DNA of 11,029 nt, from contig JAQGIJ010000523.1 of assembly GCA_028291285.1 (NCBI GenBank), positions 1 through 11,029 of the forward strand, read 5' to 3'. The DNA is from Phenylobacterium sp. (GTDB lineage: Bacteria > Pseudomonadota > Alphaproteobacteria > Caulobacterales > Caulobacteraceae). Below are positions 1 through 6,024 of this stretch, piece by piece (position 1 is the first letter of the stretch; the number at the start of each line of letters is the position of its first letter). The notes below the pieces were generated by a model. It saw only the letters and a list, made by a program, of their open reading frames with translations. It was not told the DNA's origin and ran no database searches. The position numbers and the translations under genes were made by a program.

Positions 1-1
1 C

Positions 2-418
2 CTGACCGCCGTGGCGGCGAGCGGCGCGGTGGCGGCGCCCGGCGCCCCGGCGGTCGCGCCGCCGGCGGCCACCACCGACACCATCACGGACTTCGCCTAC
101 CAGGCGATGGAGAACCTCGCCTTCTCCCGGCTCGAGGCCGGCGTCGACAGCCGCTCCGACGGGCGGCTCGGCGTTCTCTTCCATATCGTCGGCAAGCACG
201 ATCCGCCGCAGCACCAGGAGATCCGGCTGTCGCTCGGCGACCTGATCGGGCGGAAGTTCCTGGGCAAGCCGCTGCCGCTGCCGTCCGGCACCGGGGTGGA
301 CCTGACGCTGGACACGACCCTCAACCTCGACGATCTGCTGGGCGACTACGCCGAGTTCCAACGGCTGCACGGTTCAGCTCAGGTTCAGCCGCAGGCCACC
401 ACAAGGAGCCGAGATTGA
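2..418 (+). CDS. ydbH: YdbH family protein, C-terminal part (start lies outside the window)
   Basis: The frame is open to the left edge, so only the last ~138 residues are present; the GTG at 11 is not a credible start. The fragment has the beta-rich pattern of the YdbH C-terminus: an ITDFAYQAMENLAF segment, then alternating polar and apolar strands (DGRLGVLFHIVGK, EIRLSLG, VDLTLDTTLNLDDLL) and a short hydrophilic tail. YdbH is an AsmA-like, inner-membrane-anchored protein with a long periplasmic beta-groove; in E. coli it acts redundantly with TamB and YhdP in moving phospholipids to the outer membrane. The fragment alone would be hard to name. The call rests largely on the next two genes, which are clear YnbE and YdbL homologues in the conserved order. 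Its TGA overlaps the possible TTG start of ynbE at 415, as expected for translational coupling. Confidence 0.8.
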   Translation: MTAVAASGAVAAPGAPAVAPPAATTDTITDFAYQAMENLAFSRLEAGVDSRSDGRLGVLFHIVGKHDPPQHQEIRLSLGDLIGRKFLGKPLPLPSGTGVDLTLDTTLNLDDLLGDYAEFQRLHGSAQVQPQATTRSRD

Positions 419-432
419 CTGGAGACGACCGC

Positions 433-621
433 ATGACCGGCAGGACACGATCCCTGGCCACGCTCGCCGCGCTGCTGGGCCTCGCCGCCGCCGGCTGCGC
501 GCCCACCATCCATGTGGACGTCAAGCCGATCACCATCTACGCGAAGCTGGACGCCGATGTCCGACTTCGCCTGGACCAGGAAGTGAAGGACCTGATCCAG
601 AAGAATCCGAACCTCTTCTAG
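433..621 (+). CDS. ynbE: YnbE family outer-membrane lipoprotein
   Basis: A 62-residue lipoprotein precursor. A basic N-terminus (RTR) and a hydrophobic stretch lead into AAGC, with the lipidated cysteine at residue 22. The mature part, beginning CAPTIHVDVKPITIY and ending in LF, closely follows E. coli YnbE (CTPRIEV, then PITINMN, DKDVEELLE and a terminal LF). In E. coli, YnbE is an outer-membrane lipoprotein that pairs with YdbH to form a bridge across the periplasm for phospholipid transport. The ATG at 433 has GGAG at 421-424, 8 nt upstream, and gives a standard signal peptide. A TTG at 415 has the better Shine-Dalgarno sequence (AAGGAG 403-408, 6 nt) and overlaps the ydbH stop; it would add six polar residues. 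Both starts are possible. The gene sits between ydbH and ydbL and is surely co-transcribed with them. Confidence 0.88.
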   Translation: MTGRTRSLATLAALLGLAAAGCAPTIHVDVKPITIYAKLDADVRLRLDQEVKDLIQKNPNLF

Positions 622-624
622 GTC

Positions 625-993
625 ATGACCATGCAGACCCGAGATCTCCTGAGCGTATCCGCCGCGGTGCTGGCGGCGCTGGCCTTGCCGGCCGCGGCGT
701 TCGCCCAGTCCGCCCAGGCCAAGGCTGCCGTGGACGCCGCCAAGGCCGCAGGCGTCGTCGGCGAGCAGGCCGACGGCTTCCTGGGCTTCGTGACCGGCGC
801 CGCGGATCCAGCGCTGAAGGCCGCGGTGGCCGAGATCAACGCCGGCCGCGCCGCCGTCTACCGCGAAGCCGCCGCCAAGTCCGGCGCCACCCCCGAAGCC
901 GCCGGCGCCTCCGCCTTCGTCAACGCCATCCTGCCGCGCATCCAGCCCGGCCAGTACTACAGGCCGGCCGGCGGGGGCTGGGTCAAGAAGTAG
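625..993 (+). CDS. ydbL: YdbL family (DUF1318) periplasmic protein
   Basis: A 122-residue exported protein. A signal peptide (hydrophobic residues ~8-25, cleavage near AAAFAQ|SAQ) precedes a small, mostly helical domain. Family landmarks are all visible: VVGEQADGFLGFV, the AEINAGRAAVYREAAAK helix and the C-terminal PGQYYRPAGGGWVKK, which matches the PGEY-x-W-V-x-K ending of E. coli YdbL. YdbL is thought to assist or modulate YnbE assembly in the YdbH-YnbE transport bridge; that role is known from E. coli, not shown here. The gene starts 3 nt after the ynbE stop with no clear Shine-Dalgarno sequence, so it probably relies on translational coupling. A second in-frame ATG at 631 is an alternative start. 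The last codons lie within an inverted repeat that probably ends the transcript. Confidence 0.9.
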   Translation: MTMQTRDLLSVSAAVLAALALPAAAFAQSAQAKAAVDAAKAAGVVGEQADGFLGFVTGAADPALKAAVAEINAGRAAVYREAAAKSGATPEAAGASAFVNAILPRIQPGQYYRPAGGGWVKK

Positions 994-1030
994 AGATCCT
1001 CCCCCCGGGGCGGACCATCGCCTCTACTTC
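987..1030. terminator. Inverted repeat between convergent genes, possible bidirectional terminator
   Basis: A perfect 9-bp inverted repeat, GAAGTAGAG (987-995) and CTCTACTTC (1022-1030), encloses 26 nt. The enclosed part can itself fold around CCCC/GGGG (997-1014: TCC pairs with GGA, one mismatch, then CCC with GGG). The left arm contains the ydbL stop codon and the right arm contains nearly all of the stop codon of the convergent DUF4170 gene. There is no T-tract on either side, so it is not a textbook intrinsic terminator. Confidence 0.45.
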
Positions 1031-1238
1031 AGTGCGGCAGCGTCAGCTGTTCGGCGGTGATCGCGTACTTGGCGGTGGCGCAGCTGCGGGTCTGCTCGGA
1101 GAGCCGCTTCCAGGCGGCCGTGGCCTCCTGGCGGGTCTCGAACGGGCCGGCCACGTCGGGGCGGCCGTGCTTCAGCCTCCGGAAGGCGGTGCAGCTGTAT
1201 TCGCCGCCGACGACCCAATAGCGTTCCATGGTCATCAT
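1029..1238 (-). CDS. DUF4170 domain-containing small protein
   Basis: A 69-residue soluble protein with no signal peptide or membrane segment. It opens with RYWVVGGEYSCTAF and continues with a GPFETRQEATAAWKRLS helix and a CATAKYAI strand. This is the layout I associate with DUF4170, a family of short alphaproteobacterial proteins of unknown function (WVVGGEY near the start, GPF-x-EA-x-W in the middle, a YxI strand at the end). Three in-frame ATGs occur at codons 1, 2 and 4. The Shine-Dalgarno AAGGAG lies 5 nt before the first and 8 nt before the second, so either may be used. The gene is directly downstream of aceA on the same strand and its ribosome binding site includes the aceA stop codon, so the two are almost certainly co-transcribed and coupled. 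That ties it to growth on acetate or fatty acids, but no biochemical role can be assigned. Confidence 0.82.
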   Translation of the reverse strand: MMTMERYWVVGGEYSCTAFRRLKHGRPDVAGPFETRQEATAAWKRLSEQTRSCATAKYAITAEQLTLPH

Positions 1239-1243
1239 CGTCG

Positions 1244-1250
1244 CTCCTTA
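1244..1250 (-). promoter_or_regulatory. Ribosome binding site of the DUF4170 gene overlapping the aceA stop codon
   Basis: Read on the minus strand the site is TAAGGAG. The TAA is the isocitrate lyase stop, and its last two bases are the first two of the AAGGAG Shine-Dalgarno. Ribosomes finishing aceA would be placed directly on the start of the next gene, which favours coupled translation. Confidence 0.75.
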
Positions 1251-2840
1251 CGCGAACTGGTTCATGGTGTTGTGGACGCCGCCGGCCTTCAGGGCCGCTT
1301 CGCCGGCGAAGTACTCCTTGTGGTCGTCGCCGATGTCGGAGCCCGACATGTTCTGGTGGCGGACGCAGGCGACGCCCTGGCGGATCTCCTCGCGCTGGAC
1401 CTTGAGGACGTAGCCCAGCATCCCCTGGCTGCCGAAGTACTCCTTGGCCAGGTTGTCGGTGCTGAGCGCGGCCGTGTGGTAGGTCGGCAGGGTGATCAGG
1501 TGGTGGAAGATGCCCGCACGCCTGGCGGCCTCGGCCTGGAAGGTGCGGATCTTCTCGTCGGCCTCACGGGCGAGGTCGCTGGCGTCGTAGTCCACGCTCA
1601 TCAGCTTGGCGCGGTCGTAGGCCGAGACCTCCTTGCCCGCCGCCTTCCAGGCGTCATAGACCTGCTGGCGGAAGTTCAGCGTCCAGTTGAACGAGGGCGA
1701 GTTGTTGTAGACCAGCTTGGCGTGGGGATGGGCCGCGCGGATGCGGTCCATCATGCCGGCGATCTGCTCGATGTGCGGCTTTTCGGTCTCGATCCACAGC
1801 AGGTCCGCGCCGTTCTCCAGCGCCGTGACGCAGTCGAGGACGCAGCGGTCCTCGCCAGTGCCGGCGCGGAACTGGAAGAGGTTGGAGGCCAGGCGCTTTG
1901 GGCGCAGCAGCTTGCCGGCGCGGTTGATGATCACGTCGCCGTTCTTGAGCTCGGCGGGCGAGACCTCCTCGCAATCCAGGAAGCTGTTGTACTTGTCGCC
2001 GAGGTCGCCCGTCGCGTGGCTGACGGCGATCTGCTTCGTCAGGCCCGCGCCGAGCGAGTCGGTGCGCGCGACGATGATCCCGTTGTCGACGCCAAGCTCG
2101 AGGAAGGCGTAGCGGACGGCGCGGATCTTCTGCAGGAAGTCCTCGTGCGGGACCGTGACCTTGCCGTCCTGGTGGCCGCACTGCTTCTCGTCGGAGACCT
2201 GGTTCTCGATCTGGATGCAGCAGGCGCCGGCCTCGATCATCTTCTTGGCCAGCAGATAGGTCGCCTCGGCATTGCCGAAGCCGGCGTCGACGTCGGCGAT
2301 GATCGGGACCACGTGGGTCTGGAAGTTGTCGATCGCCTCGACCAGCCGCTCTTCCTTCGCCGCGTCGCCGGCCTTGCGGGCGGCGTCCAGCTCGCGGAAC
2401 AGGCCGCTGAGCTCGCGGGCGTCAGCCTGCCGCAGGAAGGTGTAGAGCTCCTCGATCAGCGCCGGGACGCTGGTCTTCTCGTGCATCGACTGGTCCGGCA
2501 GCGGGCCGAACTCCGAGCGCAGGGCCGCGACCATCCAGCCGGACAGGTAGAGGTACTTCCGGTCGGTGGTCTTGAAGTGCTTCTTGATCGAGATCAGCTT
2601 CTGCTGGCCGATGAAGCCGTGCCAGCAGCCCAGCGACTGGGTGTACTGCGACGGGTCGGCGTCGTAGGCCGCCATGTCGCGGCGCATGATGTCGGCCGTG
2701 TAGCGGGCGATCTCCAGGCCGGTCTTGAAACGGTTCTGCAGGCGCATGCGGGCGACCGCCTCGGCCTGGATCGAGTCCCAGGGGCCCTTCTTGCTCCGGA
2801 TGAGTTGGCCCATCTCGATAATGTGGTCTTGATACGACAT
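1248..2840 (-). CDS. aceA: Isocitrate lyase
   Basis: This 530-residue cytoplasmic enzyme cleaves isocitrate to glyoxylate and succinate, the first step of the glyoxylate shunt needed for growth on acetate and even-chain fatty acids. Catalytic landmarks are all present: the Mg-binding segment DVDAGFGN (183-190), the active-site loop KQCGHQ with catalytic Cys221, ARTDS (258-262), IETEKP (350-355) and NNSPSFNW (379-386). KQCGHQ rather than the KKCGH of E. coli, together with the ~530-residue length, matches the longer Pseudomonas-type isocitrate lyase subgroup. The start at 2840 has a GGAAGAG Shine-Dalgarno (2847-2853) 6 nt upstream and begins MSYQDHI. The gene diverges from an ScfR/RamB-type regulator and is followed by a coupled DUF4170 gene. 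Malate synthase, the second shunt enzyme, is not in this window. The gene appears intact. Confidence 0.97.
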   Translation of the reverse strand: MSYQDHIIEMGQLIRSKKGPWDSIQAEAVARMRLQNRFKTGLEIARYTADIMRRDMAAYDADPSQYTQSLGCWHGFIGQQKLISIKKHFKTTDRKYLYLSGWMVAALRSEFGPLPDQSMHEKTSVPALIEELYTFLRQADARELSGLFRELDAARKAGDAAKEERLVEAIDNFQTHVVPIIADVDAGFGNAEATYLLAKKMIEAGACCIQIENQVSDEKQCGHQDGKVTVPHEDFLQKIRAVRYAFLELGVDNGIIVARTDSLGAGLTKQIAVSHATGDLGDKYNSFLDCEEVSPAELKNGDVIINRAGKLLRPKRLASNLFQFRAGTGEDRCVLDCVTALENGADLLWIETEKPHIEQIAGMMDRIRAAHPHAKLVYNNSPSFNWTLNFRQQVYDAWKAAGKEVSAYDRAKLMSVDYDASDLAREADEKIRTFQAEAARRAGIFHHLITLPTYHTAALSTDNLAKEYFGSQGMLGYVLKVQREEIRQGVACVRHQNMSGSDIGDDHKEYFAGEAALKAGGVHNTMNQFA

Positions 2841-2875
2841 CTTTGACTCTTCCGCGAAGAATACCGGCGGTCGCC

Positions 2876-2890
2876 TGTGACAACCGTTGT
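2876..2890. promoter_or_regulatory. Candidate operator, aceA-proximal site
   Basis: An 11-bp palindrome with a one-base centre, ACAAC-C-GTTGT (2880-2890), overlaps TGTGACAA (2876-2883). The same TGTGACAA octamer recurs at 2986-2993 next to the regulator gene. The site lies 36 nt upstream of the aceA start. It may be a binding site for the divergent ScfR-type regulator; this is inferred from position and repetition only. Confidence 0.4.
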
Positions 2891-2965
2891 GCGCCCCTAA
2901 CGTCTGGAATCCCAGGGGAGAACCGCAGCCGTAAGGCGGGAAAAGGCGAAGCTGTCACGAGCGTA

Positions 2966-2995
2966 CATTGTCAACGATGTAAAATTGTGACAATG
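2966..2995. promoter_or_regulatory. Candidate operator, regulator-proximal inverted repeat
   Basis: The arms CATTGTCA (2966-2973) and TGACAATG (2988-2995) form a perfect 8-bp inverted repeat with a 14-nt AT-rich spacer. Each arm also sits in a smaller palindrome of its own: TTG-T-CAA (2968-2974) and ATTGT-G-ACAAT (2984-2994). The centres are about two helical turns apart, which suits a cooperative dimer pair. On the minus strand the left arm reads TTGACA, a possible -35 for aceA. On the plus strand TAAAAT (2980-2985) could be a -10 for the regulator, giving a very short leader. Binding here could therefore control both genes. Confidence 0.5.
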
Positions 2996-3003
2996 CACAC
3001 AGC

Positions 3004-4446
3004 ATGGCAGTGGCCCACACCGACCGGAAGCTGTTCCTGGGCGCGCGGCTGAAGCGCCTGCGCCGCGAGCTGGGGATCACCCAGACGCGCATGGCCGAGG
3101 ACCTGGGCGTCTCGCCGAGCTACCTCAATCTCCTGGAGCGGAACCAGCGGCCGGTGACGGCCCAGGTGCTGCTGCGGCTCGCCGAAGCCTACGACCTAGA
3201 CCTGAAGAGCCTCTCGACCGATCCGGACTCGGCCGGCGCCACCGGTCTGGCGGAGGTGTTCACCGATCACATTTTCCGCGACCTGGGCCTGGCGCGCCAC
3301 GAGATCGCCGAGGTGGCCGAGAGCGCGCCGGGCGTTGCTGAAGCGGTGGTGCGCCTCTACCGCGCCTACCTCGACCAGCGGCGCCTCAGCGAGCTCGGCG
3401 CTGCCGGGCGGCCGGAGGAGGGGGCGGCCGCCGCGCCGCTGACCATGCCGTCCGACTGGGTGCGCGACTTCATCCAGGCGCAGAAGAACCATTTCAGCGA
3501 GCTGGAGGACGCCGCCGACGTCATCTCCGGCGAGCTGGGCGCCGATCCGCAGGACTTCGCCTGGGCCGCCCGCGAGCGGCTGGCCAAGGCGCACAGCATC
3601 CGGGTGCAGGTCGTGCCGGTGGAGGTGCTGCCGGAGAGCGTCCGGCGCTTCGACCATCACCGCAAGCGGCTGTTTCTCTCCGAAGCCCTGTCCGGCGAGG
3701 GGCGCGCCTTCTCGCTCGCCTACCAGCTGGCGATCCTCGAGCAGCGCGAGCTTCTCGACCGGCTCGCCGACCGGGCCAATCCGCCGGACCGCCCGACCCG
3801 CAACCTGCTCAAGGTCTCGCTCGCCAACTACCTGGCGGCCGCCATCCTGATGCCCTACGCGGCCTTCCACGAGGCCGCCGAGCGCACCCACTACGACATC
3901 GACCTGATCCGCAGCCGGTTCGGCGTCTCCTTCGAGCAGGCCTGCCACAGGCTGACCACGCTCGTCCGGCAGGGCGCGCGTGGCGTGCCCTTCTTCATGA
4001 TGCGGGTGGACTCCGCCGGCAACATCTCCAAGCGGTTCGCCGGTTCCACCTTCCCGTTCTCGCGCTTCGGCGGGGCCTGCCCGCGCTGGAACATCCACTC
4101 CAGCTTCCGCACGCCCGGGCGGATCGCCACCCAGGTCGTGGAGACGCCCGACGGCCAGCGCTATTTCACCATCGCCCGCACGGTGACGCGCATCGCCACC
4201 TCCTACGCCGGCGGCGAGGACGCGGACCTCGCCATCGGCATGGGCTGCGAGCTGAAGTACGCCGAGCGGCTGGTCTATTCGCGCGGCCTCGACCTGCGCG
4301 AGCCCCGCGCCACGGCGATCGGCCCGGCCTGCCGCATCTGCGAGCGCCCGGCCTGCCCGCAGCGCGCCGCCGAGCCGATCAGCCGCACGCTGACGGTGGA
4401 CGACTTCACCAAGTCCATCTCGCCCTACCCGTTCGCGGCGGGGTAG
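3004..4446 (+). CDS. ScfR/RamB-type short-chain fatty acyl transcriptional regulator (XRE family)
   Basis: A 480-residue DNA-binding regulator. Residues ~10-70 are an XRE helix-turn-helix (LKRLRRELGITQTRMAEDLGVSPSYLNLLER). The middle (~180-325) corresponds to an ImmA/IrrE-like domain, but the peptidase HExxH motif is absent, with LAYQLAILEQ in its place. The C-terminal domain (~330-470, DUF2083-like) carries a cysteine cluster, CRICERPACP (Cys443, Cys446, Cys451), that may bind metal. This is the COG3800 architecture of the ScfR family: RamB of actinobacteria controls glyoxylate-shunt genes, and PccR of Rhodobacter controls propionyl-CoA carboxylase. Members sense short-chain acyl-CoAs. Divergence from aceA strongly suggests control of aceA and probably of itself. 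The ATG at 3004 has no recognisable Shine-Dalgarno sequence, consistent with a very short leader. Whether it activates or represses cannot be read from the sequence. Confidence 0.92.
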   Translation: MAVAHTDRKLFLGARLKRLRRELGITQTRMAEDLGVSPSYLNLLERNQRPVTAQVLLRLAEAYDLDLKSLSTDPDSAGATGLAEVFTDHIFRDLGLARHEIAEVAESAPGVAEAVVRLYRAYLDQRRLSELGAAGRPEEGAAAAPLTMPSDWVRDFIQAQKNHFSELEDAADVISGELGADPQDFAWAARERLAKAHSIRVQVVPVEVLPESVRRFDHHRKRLFLSEALSGEGRAFSLAYQLAILEQRELLDRLADRANPPDRPTRNLLKVSLANYLAAAILMPYAAFHEAAERTHYDIDLIRSRFGVSFEQACHRLTTLVRQGARGVPFFMMRVDSAGNISKRFAGSTFPFSRFGGACPRWNIHSSFRTPGRIATQVVETPDGQRYFTIARTVTRIATSYAGGEDADLAIGMGCELKYAERLVYSRGLDLREPRATAIGPACRICERPACPQRAAEPISRTLTVDDFTKSISPYPFAAG

Positions 4447-4581
4447 GCGAAGGCGTTGCGCGTCGGGGGCCCTCTCCCCGCTCGCCGAGAGATGGCGACG
4501 GCTCCCGCAGCGGCAGCCCGGCTATCCGCGCCGCGCCGGCCGCGCTATCCCGTTCGCAACGACAAGCGGGAGCGAGCGCCG
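4447..4581. other. 135-nt gap between the regulator and the SDR gene
   Basis: The gap holds the GGGAG ribosome binding site of the SDR gene (4568-4572) and one weak GC hairpin, CGGGG/CCCCG (4464-4468 and 4476-4480), without a T-tract. I see no convincing promoter. The SDR unit may read through from the regulator gene or use a promoter I cannot recognise. Confidence 0.5.
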
Positions 4582-5355
4582 GTGACCTATCCCACCCCCA
4601 ACTTCTCCATCGACCTCACCGGCCAGACGGCGCTGGTGACGGGCGCCTCCGCGGGCCTCGGCCTGCGCTTCGCCAAGACCCTGGCGGCGGCCGGTGCGAA
4701 GGTGGCGCTGACGGCGCGGCGCGTCGACAAGCTGGAGCAGCTGGCCGCGGAGATCCGCGCCGCCGGCGGCCAGGCTCAGTCGTTCCAGCTCGACGTGACC
4801 GAGGCCGACCAGCTGATCCGGGTGGCCGGCGAGGTGGAGGCGGCGCTCGGGCCCGTCACCATCCTGGTCAACAACGCCGGCATCCCCGACGCCCAGCGCG
4901 CCACCAAGATGTCGGTCGACCTGATCGACCGGGTGCTCGACACCAATCTGCGCGCCCCCTACATCCTGTCGTGCGAGGTCGCCCGGCGGCTGATGGCGCT
5001 GAAGCTGCCCGGCCGGATGGTCAACATCTCCTCCGCGGGCGCCTTCGACTACGGCGGCAACGGCGCGGCGCTCTATTCGATCACCAAGGCCGCCATCATC
5101 CGCATGACCGAGACCCTGGCGGTCGAGTGGGCGCAGTTCGGCATCAACGTGAACGCCATCGCCCCCGGGGCCTTCAACTCCGAGATGATGGACGGCATGA
5201 TCGAGCGGGTCGGCGACATCTCGAAGGGCTTTCGCCGCGGGCGGATGGGCGACCCGGCGCAGCTGGACTCGACCCTGCTCTTCCTGGTGTCGCCCTCGTC
5301 GGACTTCGTCACCGGCACCTGCGTCCGCGTCGACGACGCCCAGCACAACCGGTAG
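4582..5355 (+). CDS. SDR family NAD(P)-dependent oxidoreductase
   Basis: A classical short-chain dehydrogenase/reductase of 257 residues. Motifs in order are the Rossmann loop TGASAGLG (20-27), ARR at the end of beta-2 (45-47, basic residues that favour NADP(H)), NNAG (97-100), Asn122, a catalytic serine at SS150-151, YSITK with Tyr165 and Lys169, and IAPGAFNSEM after beta-6. The C-terminus is VDDAQHNR where many relatives have VDGG. Substrate cannot be inferred beyond an alcohol/ketone pair; 3-hydroxyacyl-CoA or a cyclic alcohol would fit the neighbouring crotonase. I chose the GTG at 4582 because GGGAG lies 9 nt upstream and the protein then has standard SDR length. The frame stays open upstream to a TTG at 4456, but that part is low-complexity and rich in Ala, Pro and Arg. 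First gene of a three-gene unit. Confidence 0.9.
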   Translation: MTYPTPNFSIDLTGQTALVTGASAGLGLRFAKTLAAAGAKVALTARRVDKLEQLAAEIRAAGGQAQSFQLDVTEADQLIRVAGEVEAALGPVTILVNNAGIPDAQRATKMSVDLIDRVLDTNLRAPYILSCEVARRLMALKLPGRMVNISSAGAFDYGGNGAALYSITKAAIIRMTETLAVEWAQFGINVNAIAPGAFNSEMMDGMIERVGDISKGFRRGRMGDPAQLDSTLLFLVSPSSDFVTGTCVRVDDAQHNR

Positions 5356-5364
5356 GACGGAGGC

Positions 5365-6024
5365 ATGGCGGACTTCCACTTCTACGAACCCAAGCTCGGC
5401 CACGGGCTGGCGCACGACCCGCTCAAGGCGATCGTCGCGCCCAGGCCGATCGGCTGGATGTCCACGGTGGACGCCCAGGGCGTGGTGAACCTCGCGCCCT
5501 ACAGCTTCTTCAACGCCTTCTCCGCCCGGCCGCCGATCGTGGGATTCTCGAACGAGCGCTCCAGCGACAGCCTCGCCAACTGCCACGCCACCGGCGAGTT
5601 CGTCTTCAACCTGGTCACCGCCGAGCTCGCCGAGGTGATGAACGCCACCTCCGACGCCGTCGCGCCCGACGTCGACGAGATGAAGATGACCGGGCTCGAG
5701 GGCCTGCCCTCGCGCCTCGTGCGTCCGCCGCGGGTGGCGCGTAGCCCGGCCTCCTTCGAGTGCAAGGTGCTGCAGATCATCCACCTGCACGACCTGGAGG
5801 GTCAGCCCACCAAGTCGCACCTGGTGCTGGGCCAGGTGGTGGGGGTGCACATCGACCGCGCCTACCTCACGGACGGCAAGTTCGACACCGCCAGGGCCCA
5901 GCCGCTGGCCCGCTGCGGCTACCTCTCGGACTACGCCGTGGTGCGCGAGCTGTTCGACATGCCCCGGCCTTTCCAGCGCGCCCAGGCGGCCAAGGCCGCG
6001 GAGACGGCGGGCGGCTCGCGATGA
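5365..6024 (+). CDS. Flavin reductase-like domain protein (FMN-binding split barrel)
   Basis: A 219-residue cytoplasmic protein of the Flavin_Reduct family (COG1853), which bind FMN in a split beta-barrel. Diagnostic stretches are PRPIGWMSTVDAQG (27-39), VNLAPYSFFNAFS (41-53) followed by RPPIVGFS (55-62), ATGEFVFNLV (75-84), ECKV (132-135), LGQVVGVHI (155-163) and GYLSDYAVV (185-193). Some members supply reduced flavin to two-component monooxygenases, but no monooxygenase gene is present here. Others of this AP-x-S-type subgroup are genomically linked to catabolic genes with unknown roles. The start at 5365 follows the SDR stop by 9 nt, with AGGA/GGAGG just upstream. Its stop overlaps the next start (ATGA at 6021-6024), so the three genes are clearly one transcription unit. 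The electron acceptor is not predictable. Confidence 0.88.
   Translation: MADFHFYEPKLGHGLAHDPLKAIVAPRPIGWMSTVDAQGVVNLAPYSFFNAFSARPPIVGFSNERSSDSLANCHATGEFVFNLVTAELAEVMNATSDAVAPDVDEMKMTGLEGLPSRLVRPPRVARSPASFECKVLQIIHLHDLEGQPTKSHLVLGQVVGVHIDRAYLTDGKFDTARAQPLARCGYLSDYAVVRELFDMPRPFQRAQAAKAAETAGGSR

Noticed and set aside
1032..2846. A 604-codon plus-strand open frame opposite aceA
   Set aside because: It mirrors the codons of a clearly conserved isocitrate lyase. Its translation is low-complexity (Ala/Gly/Val/Leu/Asp-rich) and resembles no family, as expected for an antisense shadow in GC-rich DNA.
4464..4480. CGGGG/CCCCG hairpin after the regulator gene as a terminator
   Set aside because: Five base pairs with no T-tract in very GC-rich DNA is not distinguishable from chance.
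4456..4581. N-terminal extension of the SDR gene to a TTG
   Set aside because: The added 42 residues are Ala/Pro/Arg-rich and unlike SDR proteins; GGGAG followed by GTG at 4582 gives the standard family length.
4522..5850. Long minus-strand open frame opposite the SDR and flavin-reductase genes
   Set aside because: It spans two well-supported plus-strand genes and their junction, with a His/Gly/Arg/Val-rich translation and no recognisable domain.
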